9,116 nt of DNA from an uncultured Collinsella sp. (GCA_900548365.1 URKM01000065.1:1-9116), one strand, 5' to 3'. Shown: positions 1 through 6,820, numbered from the stretch's first letter. Translations and numbers: made by a program. The notes: generated by a model not told the origin, from the sequence alone.

Positions 1-573
1 CGCGCCGACGAGCCGCGGGCCGCACGGCGCAGCGACGCCTGGGCACGCGCTGACGGGCCGCCAGCCGACCGTGCCGGGGGCGCGCCCTCTTGAACCTTTC
101 TGCCCCGAGCTTCCGATATCTTCCCCGTATTACTTCGAGCACACATTGTGGCCACCGCCGTCCTTCCCAGCAGAGGCCGCGCGATTGGCCCCCGCCTTCT
201 CCCGTACGGGTAGGGTTCCCACAAACCAAGCGAAGCAAACCACCTTACAGAACATGTGTCAGCGCGCACGCGAGCGGTCGGAGCGTTTAAATGGCGCGAG
301 CAAGCAGGGCGCCCGGCGCAGCGCGACACACACCGCGTGATACGTGCCGCACGATTTGCACAACGAAATGCGCCTAGCACCAAAACGGGTGCGTCAAACC
401 AGGCGCTGCCCAAGAAAGATGCTTTTGTGCCGCAAAAACTAACGGGAGCTGAAGCCCTCCCACTCGATTCGCGCTCGCCAGGCGTGAAATGCATAAGATT
501 GACACCATAGTGTATAGAGATATTCCTCAAATGTTTCGCAATATGACCCCTAGCCACTTTTACGACATCCCGG
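1..573. other. Gene-free upstream stretch, unassigned
   Basis: I see no gene here that I can support. Short open frames exist in all forward frames, but none has a good ribosome binding site, a recognisable domain or the strong G/C third-position bias of the real genes downstream. The first 100 bases are very GC-rich and could be the tail of an upstream gene cut by the window edge. Composition becomes more AT-rich towards 480-573. Small structures seen are a 10-bp palindrome at 201-210 and a weak hairpin at 377-392 (5-bp stem, 6-nt loop). A perfect TTGACA lies at 499-504 but has no good -10 box at the usual distance. Confidence 0.4.
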
Positions 574-788
574 TGGCACTAAATGTCAATTTTGAGTCTT
601 TTTGGGGACGACACTCTTGCTTTGCAGCCGCTCAAAGACCCTCGAGGCGGCATCTGCGAGCCATTGCAAGCATAGTAACGCAACATCTGTAGAGAGACTT
701 GCATCAAGCAGCCCTTTAGCATGTCCCAGATGCTTATACATTTTGAAAAATGGAGCGACAAAAGACTCAAAATTGACATTTAGTGCCA
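574..788. repeat. 215-bp element bounded by perfect 29-bp inverted repeats
   Basis: The arms at 574-602 and 760-788 are exact reverse complements over 29 bp; each outer end begins TGGCACTAAATG. The interior of about 157 bp contains a nested hairpin: CTTGC 616-620 pairs with GCAAG 666-670, GCA 624-626 with TGC 655-657, and GCCGC 627-631 with GCGGC 647-651. A smaller hairpin pairs AGCAT 718-722 with ATGCT 730-734. The element is AT-richer than its surroundings. No transposase fits inside it and I see no clear target-site duplication in the flanks. It could be a MITE-like foldback element, a remnant of an insertion sequence, or the template of a long structured RNA. The repeat itself is certain; its nature is not. 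Confidence 0.8.
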
Positions 789-921
789 GGCGGCTCGAAC
801 CGAACGCCAAGGAACTCGAAAAAGGGCTCGAAACCCAAGCAAACCAACGCGCCGCGGCGAGCGCGGGCGCGCCGCCGCCAGTGCAAGCGCCACCGCAGCC
901 GTCGCTGCGAGCGCGGGCGCC

Positions 922-1035
922 GCCGCCAGCGCAAGCGCGGGCATGCCAGTGCCATCGCCGCCGCCAGCGAAAGCACGAGCATGCCGCCGCCATCGCCGAC
1001 GCCAGCGCAAGCGCGGGCATGCCGCCGCCATCGCC
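922..1035. repeat. Three tandem 38-bp repeats in a GC-rich low-complexity block
   Basis: Consecutive units lie at 922-959, 960-997 and 998-1035. Each begins G(C/A)CGCCAGCG and ends GCCATCGCC. Units two and three differ at 4 of 38 positions, and units one and two at 6. Degenerate, shorter versions of the same words (GCGAGCGCGGGC, GCCGCCAG) extend back to about 855 and forward to about 1060. Because 38 is not a multiple of 3, the reading frame changes from one unit to the next. The Arg- or Ala-rich open frames across this block are therefore unlikely to be real proteins. The block sits between the inverted-repeat element and the 3' end of the Rrf2 regulator. Confidence 0.75.
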
Positions 1036-1108
1036 GCCGCCATCGTAAGCGCTGGCGGCGTCACCGTCGCAGGTGCAGGCGCACGCGCGGTCGACGGCCC
1101 CGAACGCG

Positions 1109-1549
1109 CTAATCCGAAGTACGGTCTATATCCAGGTGAATCTCCGGGACGCGCGCGAGGTCGGCCAGCGTCACGCCGTCGACGTAGGCGTCGATGGCCT
1201 CCTCGAGGCCCGTCCAGAACTTCACGGTGGAGCACAGGTCCGCGCGCGTGCAGGTTCCCTCGAGGCCGTCGCACGCAACCGTGGAGGAAGCGCCCTCCGC
1301 GGCGCGCAGGATATCGCCGGCGGTCACCTCGGTCGCAGGCTTCGCGAGCACGTATCCCCCGCCCTTGCCGCGCACGCTGCGCAGCAGCCCCGCGTGCATG
1401 AGCGGGCGAACCAGCTGCTCGAGATACTTGAGCGAGATGGATTCGCGCTCGGCGACCTCGCGCAGGGCGATCTTGCCCTCTTCATCGCCGAACGCCGCGA
1501 TGTAGATCATGAGTCGAAGGGCGTATCGGCCCTTGGATGAAATGAGCAT
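1109..1549 (-). CDS. Rrf2/IscR-family Fe-S-sensing transcriptional regulator
   Basis: This is a 146-residue Rrf2-family DNA-binding protein, the usual length for the family. It opens MLISSKGRYALRLM, the typical Rrf2 start. A winged helix follows at about residues 1-70, with the recognition-helix region SISLKYLEQLVRPL at 37-50 and the wing GKGGGYVLA at 61-69. Three cysteines, C93, C100 and C106, fall where IscR holds its [2Fe-2S] cluster. The spacing is C-x6-C-x5-C rather than the C-x5-C-x5-C of E. coli IscR, and the fourth ligand (IscR His107) aligns with V109. A start nine codons upstream is possible, but the ATG at 1549 has a strong ribosome binding site and gives the family-typical N-terminus. 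The gene is divergent from the suf operon, so the likely role is repression of suf and of itself according to cluster status. The family call is firm; target and ligand are inferred. Confidence 0.93.
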   Translation of the reverse strand: MLISSKGRYALRLMIYIAAFGDEEGKIALREVAERESISLKYLEQLVRPLMHAGLLRSVRGKGGGYVLAKPATEVTAGDILRAAEGASSTVACDGLEGTCTRADLCSTVKFWTGLEEAIDAYVDGVTLADLARVPEIHLDIDRTSD

Positions 1550-1552
1550 TCG

Positions 1553-1560
1553 CCCTCCCT
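1553..1560 (-). promoter_or_regulatory. Ribosome binding site of the Rrf2 regulator
   Basis: Read on the minus strand the sequence is AGGGAGGG, 3 nt before the ATG at 1549. It favours this start over an upstream in-frame ATG at 1576, which lacks a comparable site and would add nine atypical residues. Confidence 0.75.
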
Positions 1561-1658
1561 GACGACAGCGCCCCACGAAGGCGGCGCGCTACCAGCAAAC
1601 CCCGCTCGCGACGATGCCCGCCGCGAGGATCGGCGAGGTCGGCCCCGCCGTATCGGTA

Positions 1659-1681
1659 AATCTTAGTAGATTAGTCGGATT
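1659..1681. promoter_or_regulatory. Candidate Rrf2/IscR operator (imperfect palindrome)
   Basis: This is a 23-bp imperfect palindrome. The right half is TTAGTCGGATT (1671-1681) and the left half AATCTTAGTAG (1659-1669), which matches the reverse complement of the right half at 7 of 11 positions. Within it, AATCT and AGATT form a perfect short inverted repeat. It lies inside the predicted minus-strand promoter of the regulator and just upstream of the suf -35 box. Rrf2 proteins of the IscR type bind dyads of about 25 bp, so the size fits. Binding is inferred from position and symmetry only. Confidence 0.5.
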
Positions 1682-1688
1682 AAGCCAA
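1660..1688 (-). promoter_or_regulatory. Candidate promoter of the Rrf2 regulator
   Basis: On the minus strand a -35 box TTGGCT (1683-1688) and a -10 box TAAGAT (1660-1665) are separated by exactly 17 bp. Each matches the sigma-70 consensus at 4 of 6 positions. The candidate operator fills the spacer and covers the -10, which would suit autorepression. The leader to the ATG at 1549 would be about 100 nt. Confidence 0.45.
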
Positions 1689-1693
1689 TCGCA

Positions 1694-1722
1694 TTTACCC
1701 CGCTTGAGTTAACGGCTACAAT
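1694..1722 (+). promoter_or_regulatory. Candidate suf operon promoter
   Basis: A -35 box TTTACC (1694-1699) and a -10 box TACAAT (1717-1722) are separated by 17 bp. TACAAT matches the -10 consensus at 5 of 6 positions, and the -35 at 4 of 6. Transcription would begin near 1729 and leave a leader of about 100 nt before sufC. It is the best-placed sigma-70-like promoter upstream of sufC. Confidence 0.5.
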
Positions 1723-1738
1723 CTTATCGTTAATCCGA
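1720..1738. promoter_or_regulatory. Second candidate regulator site at the suf start point
   Basis: TTAATCCGA (1730-1738) is the exact reverse complement of TCGGATTAA (1675-1683), which overlaps the upstream palindrome. AATCTTA (1720-1726) repeats the word at 1659-1665. The site overlaps the -10 box and predicted start point of suf, where a bound repressor would block transcription. It is less symmetric than the upstream site. Confidence 0.35.
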
Positions 1739-1829
1739 GGGAATTCCTAGGGTTTCTGCACGCGCACACCTCCCAGCGCTTCAGCGCGCTCCCGGCCTGC
1801 AGAGACTCCTTAGCAGAAAGGCATAGCAT

Positions 1830-2801
1830 ATGAGCACCATTTCACCTGCCGATACGCTGCTGTCCGTGCGCGGACTCACCGCGTCGGTCGATGAGAAGAC
1901 CATCCTGCACGGCGTCGACCTCGACGTCGCCGCCGGCGAGACGCACGTCATCATGGGTCCCAACGGCGCCGGCAAGTCCACGATGGGCCACGTCATCATG
2001 GGCGACCCCGTCTACACCGTCACGCAGGGCTCCATCCACTTCGACGGCCAGGACATCACGGACCTCTCCTGCGACAAGCGCTCGCGCGCCGGCCTGTTCC
2101 TGTCCTTCCAGGCGCCCGTCGAGATCCCCGGCGTGCCGCTGTCCAGCTTCCTGCGCGCCACCCTCGCCGGCCGCGAGGGCCTCGAGATGAAGGGCAAGCA
2201 GTTCCGCCGCCGCGTCACCGAGCTCGCGCGCGAGCTCAACATGGACACCGCCTACCTCAACCGCGAGCTGGGCGTGGGCTTCTCGGGCGGCGAGAAGAAG
2301 AAGGTCGAGATGCTGCAGCTGCTGCTGCTCCAGCCCAAGCTCGCCATCCTGGACGAGACCGACTCGGGCCTGGACGTCGACGCGCTGGGCGTGGTCTCGC
2401 GCGGCATGGACGCCTACCGCAAGACCACCGACGGCTCGCTGGTCATCATCACCCATAACACGCGCATCCTCGAGCACCTCGACGTCGACCGCGTGCACGT
2501 GATGGTGAACGGCCGCATCGTCCGCGAGGACGACGCGTCGCTGATCCCCTGGATCGACGCCAACGGCTTCGACACCTTCGAGCGCGAGGCCGCAGCACAG
2601 CTCGCCGCAGGGCGCGAGGCCGCCGGCGATTCGGCGGACGCGTCCGCTGCCGCAGCCATGGACGCCGTCCGCGCCGCCGCCGGCAACCTGGGCGCCGGCA
2701 TGGTGCAGTCGCTGCGCGCCACGCTCGACGCAAACGGCGCCGCCGACGCCGCGGCCAACACCGCCGCAGCCGCCGACGCCGCGGCCGGCGAGACCCGCTA
2801 G
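1830..2801 (+). CDS. sufC: SufC, ABC-type ATPase of the SUF Fe-S assembly complex
   Basis: SufC is the cytosolic ATPase of the SufBCD scaffold; ATP-driven dimerisation reshapes SufB-SufD during cluster assembly. Visible motifs are Walker A GPNGAGKST (43-51), Q-loop Q94 in LSFQAP, signature FSGGEKKK (151-158), Walker B LAILDETDSGLD (171-182, catalytic E176) and the switch His H209. The ATPase core ends near residue 253, close to the usual length of about 250. The protein then runs on for about 70 residues of Ala-rich, low-complexity sequence to 323. This tail is unusual and stays in the same high-GC codon style as the core. The ATG at 1830 follows AGAAAGG (1815-1821). It is the first gene of the operon, and its stop overlaps the sufB ribosome binding site. 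Identity is very sure; the role of the tail is unknown. Confidence 0.96.
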   Translation: MSTISPADTLLSVRGLTASVDEKTILHGVDLDVAAGETHVIMGPNGAGKSTMGHVIMGDPVYTVTQGSIHFDGQDITDLSCDKRSRAGLFLSFQAPVEIPGVPLSSFLRATLAGREGLEMKGKQFRRRVTELARELNMDTAYLNRELGVGFSGGEKKKVEMLQLLLLQPKLAILDETDSGLDVDALGVVSRGMDAYRKTTDGSLVIITHNTRILEHLDVDRVHVMVNGRIVREDDASLIPWIDANGFDTFEREAAAQLAAGREAAGDSADASAAAAMDAVRAAAGNLGAGMVQSLRATLDANGAADAAANTAAAADAAAGETR

Positions 2802-2805
2802 GAGG
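2799..2805 (+). promoter_or_regulatory. sufB ribosome binding site overlapping the sufC stop
   Basis: TAGGAGG combines the sufC stop codon (2799-2801) with a strong Shine-Dalgarno core GGAGG (2801-2805), 8 nt before the sufB ATG at 2814. The layout suggests translational coupling of the two subunits. Confidence 0.7.
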
Positions 2806-2813
2806 CCCCGCGC

Positions 2814-4226
2814 ATGGCAAAGAACCGCACCGAGGTCGCGGACATCGACCGCAGCCTCTACGACTTCAGCTACGGGGAGGAGGGCTTCGAGCGCCTGGAC
2901 GCCGGCCTCACCCCCGACATCGTGACCGAGATCTCGCAGCGCAAGGACGAGCCGCAGTGGATGCTCGACCTGCGCCTCAAGTCCCTCGAGATCTACCATC
3001 GCATGCCCAACCCCACCTGGGGCCCCGGCATCGAGGGCCTCGACATGGACAACATCGTCACGTACGTGAAGCCCAACACCGAGCAGAAGAACGACTGGGA
3101 TTCCGTGCCCGACGACATCAAGAACACCTTTGAGCGCCTGGGCATCCCCGAGGCCGAGCGCAGCTACCTGGCCGGCGTGGGCGCGCAGTACGACTCCGAG
3201 CTCGTGTACCACAACATGCAGGACACCGCCGCCAAGATGGGCATCGTCTACTCCGGCATCGAGGAGGCGCTGCACGAGCCCCAGTGGGAGGCGATCATCC
3301 GCGAGAAGTTCATGACGCTCATCCCGCCCACCGACCACAAGTTCGCCGCGCTGCACGGCGCCGTGTGGTCCGGCGGGTCCTTCGTCTACGTGCCGAAGGG
3401 CGTCAAGCTCGACTTCCCGCTGCAGAGCTACTTCCGCCTGAACGCTAAGGGCGCCGGCCAGTTCGAGCACACCCTCATCGTGGTCGAGGACGACGCCGAC
3501 CTGCACTTCATCGAGGGCTGCTCCGCACCCAAGTACAACGTCGCCAACCTGCACGCCGGCGCCGTCGAGCTCTTCGTGGGCAAGCGCGCCCACCTGCGCT
3601 ACTCGACCATCGAGAACTGGTCGAAGAACATGTACAACCTCAACACCAAGCGCGCGCGGTGCGAGGAGGAGGGCGAGATCGAGTGGATCTCGGGCTCCTT
3701 CGGCAGCCACGTGGGCTACCTCTACCCCATGAGCGTGCTCGCCGGCCGCAAGAGCCGCTCGAGCTTCACCGGCATCACCTTCGCCGGCACCGGCCAGAAC
3801 CTGGACACGGGCTGCAAGGTCGTGCTGGGCGCACGCGACACCTCCGCGACCGTCGAGACGAAGTCCATCTCCAAGGGCGGCGGCATCTCCACGTTCCGCA
3901 GCTCCATCGTGGCCACGCCGGCCGCCGAGGGCGCGACGGCAAGCGTCTCGTGCCAGTCGCTCATGCTCGACGACATCTCGCGCTCCGACACCATCCCGGC
4001 GATGGACATCCGCGCCAAAGACGTAAACATCGGCCACGAGGCCACCATCGGGCGCATCGGCGACGACAAGATCTTCTACCTCATGAGCCGCGGCATCTCC
4101 GAGGAGGAGGCGCGCACCATGATCGTCAACGGCTTCGCGAACCCCGTGAGCAAGGAGCTGCCGCTGGAGTACGCCGTCGAGATGAACAACCTCATCAAGC
4201 TCGAGATGGAAGGAGCGATTGGCTAA
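2814..4226 (+). CDS. sufB: SufB, Fe-S cluster scaffold subunit
   Basis: SufB is the main scaffold of the SufBC2D complex, where the nascent cluster forms at the SufB-SufD interface. The 470-residue length is normal for the family. The N-terminal part (about 1-110) contains YSGIEEAL-type SufB sequence further on at 146-153 and MPNPTWGPGIEGLD at 64-77. The C-terminal half is the right-handed beta-helix typical of SufB/SufD, with GCSAPKYNVANLHAGAVEL at 235-253. Two key residues are present: C380 (SVSCQSL) and H408 (IGHEATIG). They are 28 residues apart, as are C405 and H433 in E. coli SufB. The C-terminal helix region (FYLMSRGISEEEARTMIVNG, 421-440) is typical. The gene lies 12 bp after sufC, and its stop overlaps the sufD start. 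I see no damage. Confidence 0.97.
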   Translation: MAKNRTEVADIDRSLYDFSYGEEGFERLDAGLTPDIVTEISQRKDEPQWMLDLRLKSLEIYHRMPNPTWGPGIEGLDMDNIVTYVKPNTEQKNDWDSVPDDIKNTFERLGIPEAERSYLAGVGAQYDSELVYHNMQDTAAKMGIVYSGIEEALHEPQWEAIIREKFMTLIPPTDHKFAALHGAVWSGGSFVYVPKGVKLDFPLQSYFRLNAKGAGQFEHTLIVVEDDADLHFIEGCSAPKYNVANLHAGAVELFVGKRAHLRYSTIENWSKNMYNLNTKRARCEEEGEIEWISGSFGSHVGYLYPMSVLAGRKSRSSFTGITFAGTGQNLDTGCKVVLGARDTSATVETKSISKGGGISTFRSSIVATPAAEGATASVSCQSLMLDDISRSDTIPAMDIRAKDVNIGHEATIGRIGDDKIFYLMSRGISEEEARTMIVNGFANPVSKELPLEYAVEMNNLIKLEMEGAIG

Positions 4227-5488
4227 TGGACGCCCTCACGATCAGAAACGCCAACGCCATGCCCGCTCCCACCTGGAGCTGGCTCAAGATGAACGACACC
4301 AAGGTCACCGTGCCCGCCGGGCTCGAGCGCAACTGCCAGGTGACCATCGAGGCCGATAAGGAGCTCTACGAGGTCAACGCGAGCTTCGAGGGCGCCGTCG
4401 AGCAGCTCCAGGACCGCGTCGACGCCGCGCGCGGCGACGCCGTGGACGACCGCGCGATCATCCGCGCCGCCCAGGGCGCCGACGCCGGAGCCGCCGACCT
4501 GGACACGCCCGCGCTCTCGGCCTACGAGCGCCGCTGCGCGCTCTCGCAGGCGGCGGGCGACATCTCCGCCGATTTCGAGACCGGCGTGGGCCGCGACGCG
4601 CGCGCCTACCTCAACTTCCTGGCGGGAGGCACCGCCGTGCTCGCCACGGAGCCCGGCGACGAGGCCGAGGCCTTCGTGCGCGTGAACGCCGCCGAGGGGA
4701 CCTCGTCCTCCGCGAGCGTCGACGTGGTGGCCGCGGCGGACTCCACCTTCGACCTCGCGATCTCGCTCGACGCCGCGTGCGGCGCGGACGGCAGCGCCTT
4801 CGCGGGCTCGACCCTGCGCGTGTTCGCGGGCGCCCGCTCGCATGTGAACGTCACCGTGTACGTGACCTGCGGCGCCGACGTGACCTGCGTCGAGGACTCC
4901 GGCTTCGTACTCGACGAGGACGCGCGCGTCAGCGTGCGCCACGTCGTGCTGGGCGGCGCCTTCACTGCGACCGGCCTGGCCGCCGACCTGCGCGGCGACC
5001 GCTCGCGCATCGATATCGCCACGAGCTACCTGGGCGCCGGCGAGGACGCGCGCGACTTCAACTACATCGTGCGCCACCGCGGCAGGAAGACCGAGTGCAA
5101 CCTGGACGCCAACGGCGTGCTCACCGGCTCGTCCAAGAAGATCCTGCGCGGTACCATCGACCTCATGCACGGCGCCAAGGGCGCGCAGGGCAACGAGCGC
5201 GAGACCGTGCTGCTGGCCAACAAGGGCGTGGACAACAAGACCATCCCCATGATCCTGTGCGACGAGGACGACGTGGCGGGCAACCACGGCGCGACCATCG
5301 GGCACGTGCGCCCCGAGCAGCTCTTCTACATGGGCTGCCGCGGCCTGTCCGAACAGCAGGCCGAGGACCTGTTCATCTCGGCGAAGCTCGAGGAGGCGGC
5401 GCTCTCCGCCCCCGACGACCAGGTGCGCGACGCCGTCGTCCGCCTGGGGGCCGCCCTCGTTCCCAACTTTGAAGAGGAGATCGCATGA
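4226..5488 (+). CDS. sufD: SufD, Fe-S assembly scaffold partner of SufB
   Basis: SufD is the paralogue of SufB that completes the SufBC2D scaffold. It has 420 residues and shares the SufB/SufD C-terminal fold. The segment RGRKTECNLDANGVLTGSSK (285-304) and the closing AGNHGATIGHVRPEQLFYMG (351-370) are diagnostic. H354 in NHGATIG matches E. coli SufD H360, an interface residue. The residue two positions before it is G352, where E. coli has C358. The ATG is chosen at 4226, where TAATG overlaps the sufB stop; AAGGAG lies at 4210-4215, and the resulting N-terminus (ending in APTWSWLKMN at 14-23) is SufD-like. The frame is open further upstream inside sufB, but that part is out-of-frame shadow sequence. 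The N-terminal half is less conserved and Ala/Asp-rich, as is usual for SufD. Confidence 0.94.
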   Translation: MDALTIRNANAMPAPTWSWLKMNDTKVTVPAGLERNCQVTIEADKELYEVNASFEGAVEQLQDRVDAARGDAVDDRAIIRAAQGADAGAADLDTPALSAYERRCALSQAAGDISADFETGVGRDARAYLNFLAGGTAVLATEPGDEAEAFVRVNAAEGTSSSASVDVVAAADSTFDLAISLDAACGADGSAFAGSTLRVFAGARSHVNVTVYVTCGADVTCVEDSGFVLDEDARVSVRHVVLGGAFTATGLAADLRGDRSRIDIATSYLGAGEDARDFNYIVRHRGRKTECNLDANGVLTGSSKKILRGTIDLMHGAKGAQGNERETVLLANKGVDNKTIPMILCDEDDVAGNHGATIGHVRPEQLFYMGCRGLSEQQAEDLFISAKLEEAALSAPDDQVRDAVVRLGAALVPNFEEEIA

Positions 5489-6810
5489 TCGACACCGAGA
5501 ACGTAACCTGCGACACCTGCACCGCGCCCGGCGCCCCCGTGTTCGACGCCTCCGACGAGGCGTCGCGCGCCTGGCCGCGCGTGGACATCGAGGCCAACCC
5601 CTACAAGGCCGACTTCCCGCTGCTCGCGCAGCACCCCGACATCGCCTTCCTCGACAGCGCCGCCACCGCGCAGCGCCCGAGCTGCGTGCTCGATGCCCAG
5701 AAGCGCTTCTACGAGACGATGAACGCCAACCCGCTGCGCGGCCTGTACTCGCTGTCCGTCGAGGCCACCGAGGCCATCGCCGCCGTGCGCAAGCAGATCG
5801 CCGACCTCATCGGGGCGGGCGACGCGAACGAGGTCGTCTTCACGCGCAACACCTCCGAGAGCCTGAACATCGTGGCGCAGGCCTTCGCGCCCTCGGTGCT
5901 CGAGCCCGGCGACGAGGTAGCCATCACCATCATGGAGCACCACTCCAACCTCATCCCGTGGCAGCAGGCCTGCCGCGCGGCGGGCGCCAGCCTCGTCTAC
6001 CTCTACCCCACCAAGACCGGCCGCCTTACCGACGAGGAGATCGCCGCCAAGATCGGTCCGAAGACCAAGATCGTGGCTGCCACGCAGGTCTCCAACGTGC
6101 TGGGCGTCGAGAACCCCGTGAAGAAGCTCGCCGAGGCCGCGCACGCCAACGGCGCGTACCTGGTGGTCGACGGCGCGCAGTCCGTCCCCCACATGCCGGT
6201 TGACGTCGCCGAGCTGGGCGCGGACTTCTTCGCGTTCTCCGCGCACAAGGCGCTCGGCCCCATGGGCGTGGGCGTGCTGTGGGGCAGGATGGACCTGCTG
6301 CAGCAGGCGCGCCCGTTCCTCACCGGCGGCGAGATGATCGACGCGGTGACCGAGCAGGACGCCACCTGGGCGCCCGTGCCCGAGAAGTTCGAGGCCGGCA
6401 CGCAGGACGCCGCGGGCATCTACGCCACCGGCGCGGCGCTCGACTACTTGGTGAACCAGGTGGGCTACGAGGCCGTCTCCGCGCGCGAGGCCGCGCTCGT
6501 CCACTACGCCATGGCCAAGATGAGCCAGCTTCCCTACGTGGACATCATCGGCTCGATCTATTGGGACTGCCACCACGGCGTGATCAGCTTCAACGTGCGC
6601 GGCATCCACCCGCACGACGTGGCGAGCATCATGGACATGCAGGGCGTGTGCATCCGCGCCGGGCACCACTGCGCGCAGCCGCTGCTCACCTGGCTGGGCG
6701 TGGAGAACCTCGCCTGCTGCCGCATGAGCGTGGCGTTCTACAACGACAAGCACGATATCGACCGCTTCCTCGAGGCGCTCGACGCCGTGTGGCGCACCTT
6801 CAACGGATAG
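5485..6810 (+). CDS. sufS: SufS, PLP-dependent cysteine desulfurase (group II)
   Basis: SufS converts cysteine to alanine and carries the sulfur as a persulfide for SufU. It is a fold-type I aminotransferase-family enzyme. Visible features are EHHSNLIPWQ (151-160, including the His that stacks on PLP), VDGAQS (228-233, with D229 and Q232), the PLP lysine K255 in FSAHKALGP, and the catalytic cysteine C396 in RAGHHCAQP. The short active-site loop and RxGHHCA motif mark the SufS/group II type. The length is 441 residues, about 35 longer than typical SufS. The extra part is N-terminal and contains C9 and C12 (CDTC). No alternative ATG exists near the conserved core, and GAGGAGA at 5474-5480 supports the ATG at 5485, so the extension is probably real. 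The ATG overlaps the sufD stop (ATGA), suggesting coupling. Confidence 0.96.
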   Translation: MIDTENVTCDTCTAPGAPVFDASDEASRAWPRVDIEANPYKADFPLLAQHPDIAFLDSAATAQRPSCVLDAQKRFYETMNANPLRGLYSLSVEATEAIAAVRKQIADLIGAGDANEVVFTRNTSESLNIVAQAFAPSVLEPGDEVAITIMEHHSNLIPWQQACRAAGASLVYLYPTKTGRLTDEEIAAKIGPKTKIVAATQVSNVLGVENPVKKLAEAAHANGAYLVVDGAQSVPHMPVDVAELGADFFAFSAHKALGPMGVGVLWGRMDLLQQARPFLTGGEMIDAVTEQDATWAPVPEKFEAGTQDAAGIYATGAALDYLVNQVGYEAVSAREAALVHYAMAKMSQLPYVDIIGSIYWDCHHGVISFNVRGIHPHDVASIMDMQGVCIRAGHHCAQPLLTWLGVENLACCRMSVAFYNDKHDIDRFLEALDAVWRTFNG

Positions 6811-6820
6811 ACCCCGCGCC

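Noticed and set aside
1..93. Possible C-terminal end of an upstream gene, frame 1, stopping at 91-93
   Set aside because: Other forward frames are also open at the window edge and nothing in the peptide is recognisable, so I cannot choose a frame or even a strand.
499..527. Perfect TTGACA as a forward promoter
   Set aside because: At 16-18 bp spacing the candidate -10 boxes (TATTCC, ATTCCT) are poor, and no gene follows.
586..790. Minus-strand reading frame through the inverted-repeat element (NVNFESFVAPFFKMYKH and onward)
   Set aside because: The peptide looks less repetitive than its neighbours, but its ends fall within the repeat arms. The start codon comes only from the low-complexity block, and I recognise no domain.
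922..1035. CRISPR array
   Set aside because: The 38-bp units are directly contiguous with no unique spacers between repeats, and no cas gene is present.
602..1112. Arg-, Ala- or Pro-rich open frames across the 38-bp repeat block
   Set aside because: The repeat period shifts the frame at each unit, the frames lack ribosome binding sites, and the peptides are low complexity only.
1109..1118. TAATCCGA at the regulator stop codon, matching the operator half-site
   Set aside because: It is a single 8-bp half-site inside the end of a coding region with no partner; chance is the simpler explanation.
1842..4037. A 731-codon open frame on the minus strand across sufC and sufB
   Set aside because: It mirrors the codon positions of the high-GC suf genes on the other strand. 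Its composition (runs of Val, Gly, Ala, Leu, His, Asp) is typical of an antisense shadow, and sufC and sufB are certain.
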